Part shown: in pieces, positions 33,731 through 35,760 of the stretch
How the letters are laid out: every line of letters begins with the position of its first letter
Position numbering within the stretch: the first letter of the stretch is position 1
From: SAR86 cluster bacterium
GTDB lineage: Bacteria; Pseudomonadota; Gammaproteobacteria; Magnimaribacterales; D2472
Length of the DNA stretch: 35,760 nucleotides
Assembly (NCBI GenBank): GCA_003331565.1
Contig: QOPE01000004.1
Span: 1-35,760 of the forward strand
Reading direction: 5' to 3'
Translations under genes and position numbers: made by a program
Notes under the pieces: model-generated
What the model was told of the DNA's origin: nothing
Databases searched by the model: none
Seen by the model: only the letters and a program-made list of their open reading frames with translations

Positions 33731-34940
33731 CGATGATCTCCCTAATCATAGATCTAAGTGCATAACTTTCAATATCATTTATGTTTTTTGGTAATTTTAT
33801 TTCTACATCATTGATTTCATTAAGTGCTTTGACGGGATCATTAGAATTTAAAAGTTTTGTTTTGAAATCCTCAGTTGCACCTTGAATTAATTTTGTAAGA
33901 GCTGAGTAAAGTTCTTTACGTGAAACTTTTTCCTTTAGCCCCTCATCATTTAAGGAACATAAGTCATTGATAAGTACTTTTGCTCTCTTAGCTTCAGATT
34001 CTCTAGCTCTTAAATTTTCATTACTAAAAGACTCTATGTCTTCAAGCGAGAAAAGATAAACTTGCTCAATATTTTTAATCAAAGACTCTGCATTCCTAGG
34101 TACTCCAAGATCAATAACAACGAGTGGTTTATTTTTTCTATAAGCGCAAATCTTTTCGATCAATCCCTTGCCGATAAAAGGTAAATCCGTAGATATTGAT
34201 GAAATGATGATGTCTTGTCCTAATAATAATTGGTCAAGCTTGTTCAGAGGCCTAGACGAGAGACTTATATTATTTCCAAGACTAATTTTTTTAGGAGTTC
34301 TATTTGCAAATGTTAGATTTTGGAATCCTGCATTTACTAAAGAGTTCAAAACTCCTGAAGCAACCTCACCAGCTCCAATTGTAATTATGTTTTGATCCGA
34401 AGGATTTTCAAAGATTTCATCGAAAACATTCAATACTAATGAAGAAATAGATACAGGATTATGATCAATTTTTGTATTTGACCTTACTTGTTTAGCAATC
34501 TTTATTGCTGCATCCGTGTACATTGATAACATACGTTTATTAAGGCCGATATTTAAGTACAACTCATTGGCTTTTTTGAATTGGCCAAATATTTCTTTCT
34601 CACCTATTATTCTTGACTCAATACCTGATGCAACTGAACACATATGCTTGAATGCTGCTATTCCAGAGAATTGATAAAAGTTTTTTGTTATATCTAACTC
34701 ACAGCCTAAATATTTATAAATTGATTGAAAAAATTGTTGATGGGAATCCTCATCTCTGCAATAAGAATAAACCTCAGTTCGATTGCACGTTGATAGAACA
34801 AAGATACTATCTATTTCGCCAGCAAACTTTGTTTCTAAAAGATTCATCATATAACTATAATGGTCATCATTTATGACAAAAGATTCCCGCATTTCTAAAT
34901 TTGCAGTTTTATGGCTAATTCCAAATAGCTTTAGTTCCAT
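33720..34940 (-). CDS. hemA: Glutamyl-tRNA reductase HemA
   Basis: Reduces Glu-tRNA(Glu) with NADPH to glutamate-1-semialdehyde, the first step of C5 haem synthesis. It has 406 residues (E. coli 418). The start LKLFGISHKTANLEMRE is canonical, fixing the ATG at 34938-34940. C52 in FVLSTCNRTEVYSY is the catalytic cysteine. GEKEIFGQFKKA, the NADPH-binding GAGEVASGVL, FANRTPKK and VVIDLGVPRN follow, and the C-terminal dimerisation helix ends ALRSMIREIIDVA. No Shine-Dalgarno precedes it. It heads the run hemA-prfA-prmC-moeB-GH84 on the minus strand. Its promoter must lie within the 5' part of the lolB coding region. Confidence 0.98.
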   Translation of the reverse strand: MELKLFGISHKTANLEMRESFVINDDHYSYMMNLLETKFAGEIDSIFVLSTCNRTEVYSYCRDEDSHQQFFQSIYKYLGCELDITKNFYQFSGIAAFKHMCSVASGIESRIIGEKEIFGQFKKANELYLNIGLNKRMLSMYTDAAIKIAKQVRSNTKIDHNPVSISSLVLNVFDEIFENPSDQNIITIGAGEVASGVLNSLVNAGFQNLTFANRTPKKISLGNNISLSSRPLNKLDQLLLGQDIIISSISTDLPFIGKGLIEKICAYRKNKPLVVIDLGVPRNAESLIKNIEQVYLFSLEDIESFSNENLRARESEAKRAKVLINDLCSLNDEGLKEKVSRKELYSALTKLIQGATEDFKTKLLNSNDPVKALNEINDVEIKLPKNINDIESYALRSMIREIIDVA

Positions 34941-35382
34941 TTTTCAATATTTAACAATTTTTATTATTTTTTTGCTTTCTTCATGTGCAACATTTAATGC
35001 TGACAAATATATAAATTATCAAGGTAAAGTTGAGATTAGCTATAACAAAGAGATATTAAGATCAAATATGCTCATAAAGTACACAAATAATGAATTAATT
35101 ATACAACTTTATAGGCCATTAATTGGTACCCTTTTTGAATATAATATTAAATTCAATGAAAATTTTATTTTTCAGGAAAACTTTTTTAATTATTTAGAAC
35201 AAGATGTGCTTATTGAGCTAGACAAAATGAATATTATTTCAAACACAAGGAGCTGCATGATTCATAAAAAATTAGTTATGACTGATGGCTATACATGTAA
35301 ATATAATGAAGGGAAAATAACGTTTAAAATTTCAACATTGAATCTTGAAGCAAACGGATTTCTAAGAAATGTCTCTCTCTAA
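34873..35382 (+). CDS. lolB: Outer-membrane lipoprotein receptor LolB
   Basis: Accepts lipoproteins from LolA and inserts them in the outer membrane. The lipobox LLSSC follows a hydrophobic stretch (YLTIFIIFLL), leaving about 132 mature residues; E. coli LolB is larger (207 in total). YINYQGKVEISYNKEILRSNMLIKYTNNE matches the family's early strand pattern, and FKISTLNLEANGFL near the end fits the barrel's closing strands. Position (divergent from hemA, before ispE) is the strongest evidence. The start is uncertain: the ATG at 34873 overlaps hemA by 68 bases and gives a 37-residue signal with K3, R6 and K9, whereas starting just beyond hemA would need a rare ATT (34939). The sequence is much diverged. 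Confidence 0.8.
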   Translation: MTKDSRISKFAVLWLIPNSFSSIFQYLTIFIIFLLSSCATFNADKYINYQGKVEISYNKEILRSNMLIKYTNNELIIQLYRPLIGTLFEYNIKFNENFIFQENFFNYLEQDVLIELDKMNIISNTRSCMIHKKLVMTDGYTCKYNEGKITFKISTLNLEANGFLRNVSL

Positions 35383-35760
35383 TTCAACTTTTGCACCTGC
35401 AAAAGTTAATCTTTTCCTTAAAGTCGATAAAAAGAGGTCTGATGGCTTTCATAATATAGAATCAAGATTTCAGCTAATAAACCTATTTGATGAAATCAGT
35501 ATAAAAAAAACAAACAATAAAAATATTTCTCTAAAATCAAATATTAGAAATAAAAGCTTTCTGAATAAAAATATTATTCTGGATGCATGTTTTAAACTTC
35601 AAGAAGCTGTTGGTGAAGGCTTGGGTTGTGAAATTACAGTTATAAAAAACATTCCCATGGGCGCAGGATTAGGTGGTGGTAGCTCAAACGCTGCTTCAAC
35701 CTTGGTAGGCCTAAATAATTTATTTAAATTAAACTTATCCCATATTAAATTAACTCAGCT
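35369..35760 (+). CDS. ispE: 4-diphosphocytidyl-2-C-methyl-D-erythritol kinase IspE, N-terminal part (cut by window edge)
   Basis: About the first 130 codons of a GHMP kinase of the MEP isoprenoid pathway. The start FAPAKVNLFLKVDKKRSDGF fits the IspE opening 'APAKiNL.L.v..rR.DGyH', followed by FQLINLFDEI. The ATP-binding GHMP motif is PMGAGLGGGSSNAAS. The ATG at 35369 overlaps lolB by 14 bases, as is common for this pair. The C-terminal half lies outside the window. This enzyme phosphorylates the 2-hydroxyl of CDP-methylerythritol in the cytoplasm. Confidence 0.93.
   Translation, partial: MSLSNSTFAPAKVNLFLKVDKKRSDGFHNIESRFQLINLFDEISIKKTNNKNISLKSNIRNKSFLNKNIILDACFKLQEAVGEGLGCEITVIKNIPMGAGLGGGSSNAASTLVGLNNLFKLNLSHIKLTQ

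Overview
The window is an AT-rich, very compact stretch of a Gram-negative chromosome with about 32 protein genes plus the RNase P RNA. Gene content and order point to a streamlined gammaproteobacterium. The blocks sspA-petCBA-rpsI-rplM, zapE/degS, murA-ibaG-mlaC, kdsD-lptAB-rpoN-mgtE, mreBCD/gatCAB and lolB-ispE/hemA-prfA-prmC-moeB match the layout I know from Pseudomonas-like genomes, with many genes removed. A SAR86-like marine lineage is my best guess, but it is inferred from style (AT-richness, overlapping genes, missing operon members) and not from a marker comparison.

Layout. 1-5067 (minus strand): a cell-division/wall cluster reading rnpB, mraZ, ftsZ, rsmH, ftsL, ftsI, murE (cut by the window edge). 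ftsZ sits directly behind mraZ, not at the far end of the dcw cluster. A 10-bp-period array of AAAGTGTG boxes lies in front of mraZ. 5082-7632: rsmI, a short LpoA-like lipoprotein (plus strand) and sspA. 7650-11099: cytochrome bc1 genes (petC, petB, petA) and the S9/L13 operon. 11169-15281: zapE, degS (plus), murA, ibaG, mlaC. 15313-20012 (plus): kdsD, lptA, lptB, rpoN, mgtE. 20005-24693 (minus): yhdP-like gene, mreD, mreC, mreB. 24763-27923 (plus): gatC, gatA, gatB. 27920-29986 (minus): MaoC-type hydratase and acyl-CoA ligase with their own promoter. 30041-34940 (minus): GH84-family glycosidase, moeB/thiF-type gene, prmC, prfA, hemA. 34873-end (plus): lolB and the start of ispE.

Most of the window serves envelope growth: septation (FtsZ/FtsL/FtsI), the rod complex (MreBCD), peptidoglycan precursors (MurA, MurE), LPS export (KdsD, LptA, LptB), lipid traffic (MlaC, YhdP-like), lipoprotein sorting (LolB) and PBP activation (LpoA-like). 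The rest covers translation (GatCAB, RF1/PrmC, L13/S9, RsmH, RsmI), respiration, haem and isoprenoid synthesis.

The points most worth a second look are the MraZ-box/mraZ/ftsZ arrangement, an FtsI whose SxN motif reads SSQ, the missing neighbours kdsC, lptC, mlaFEDB and hpf-ptsN-rapZ, and an apparently intact cytoplasmic GH84 enzyme beside the hemA-prfA-prmC-moeB block. Apart from the mraZ-rsmI interval, which holds rnpB, no gap exceeds about 70 bases. I saw no tRNA, CRISPR array, insertion sequence or phage gene.
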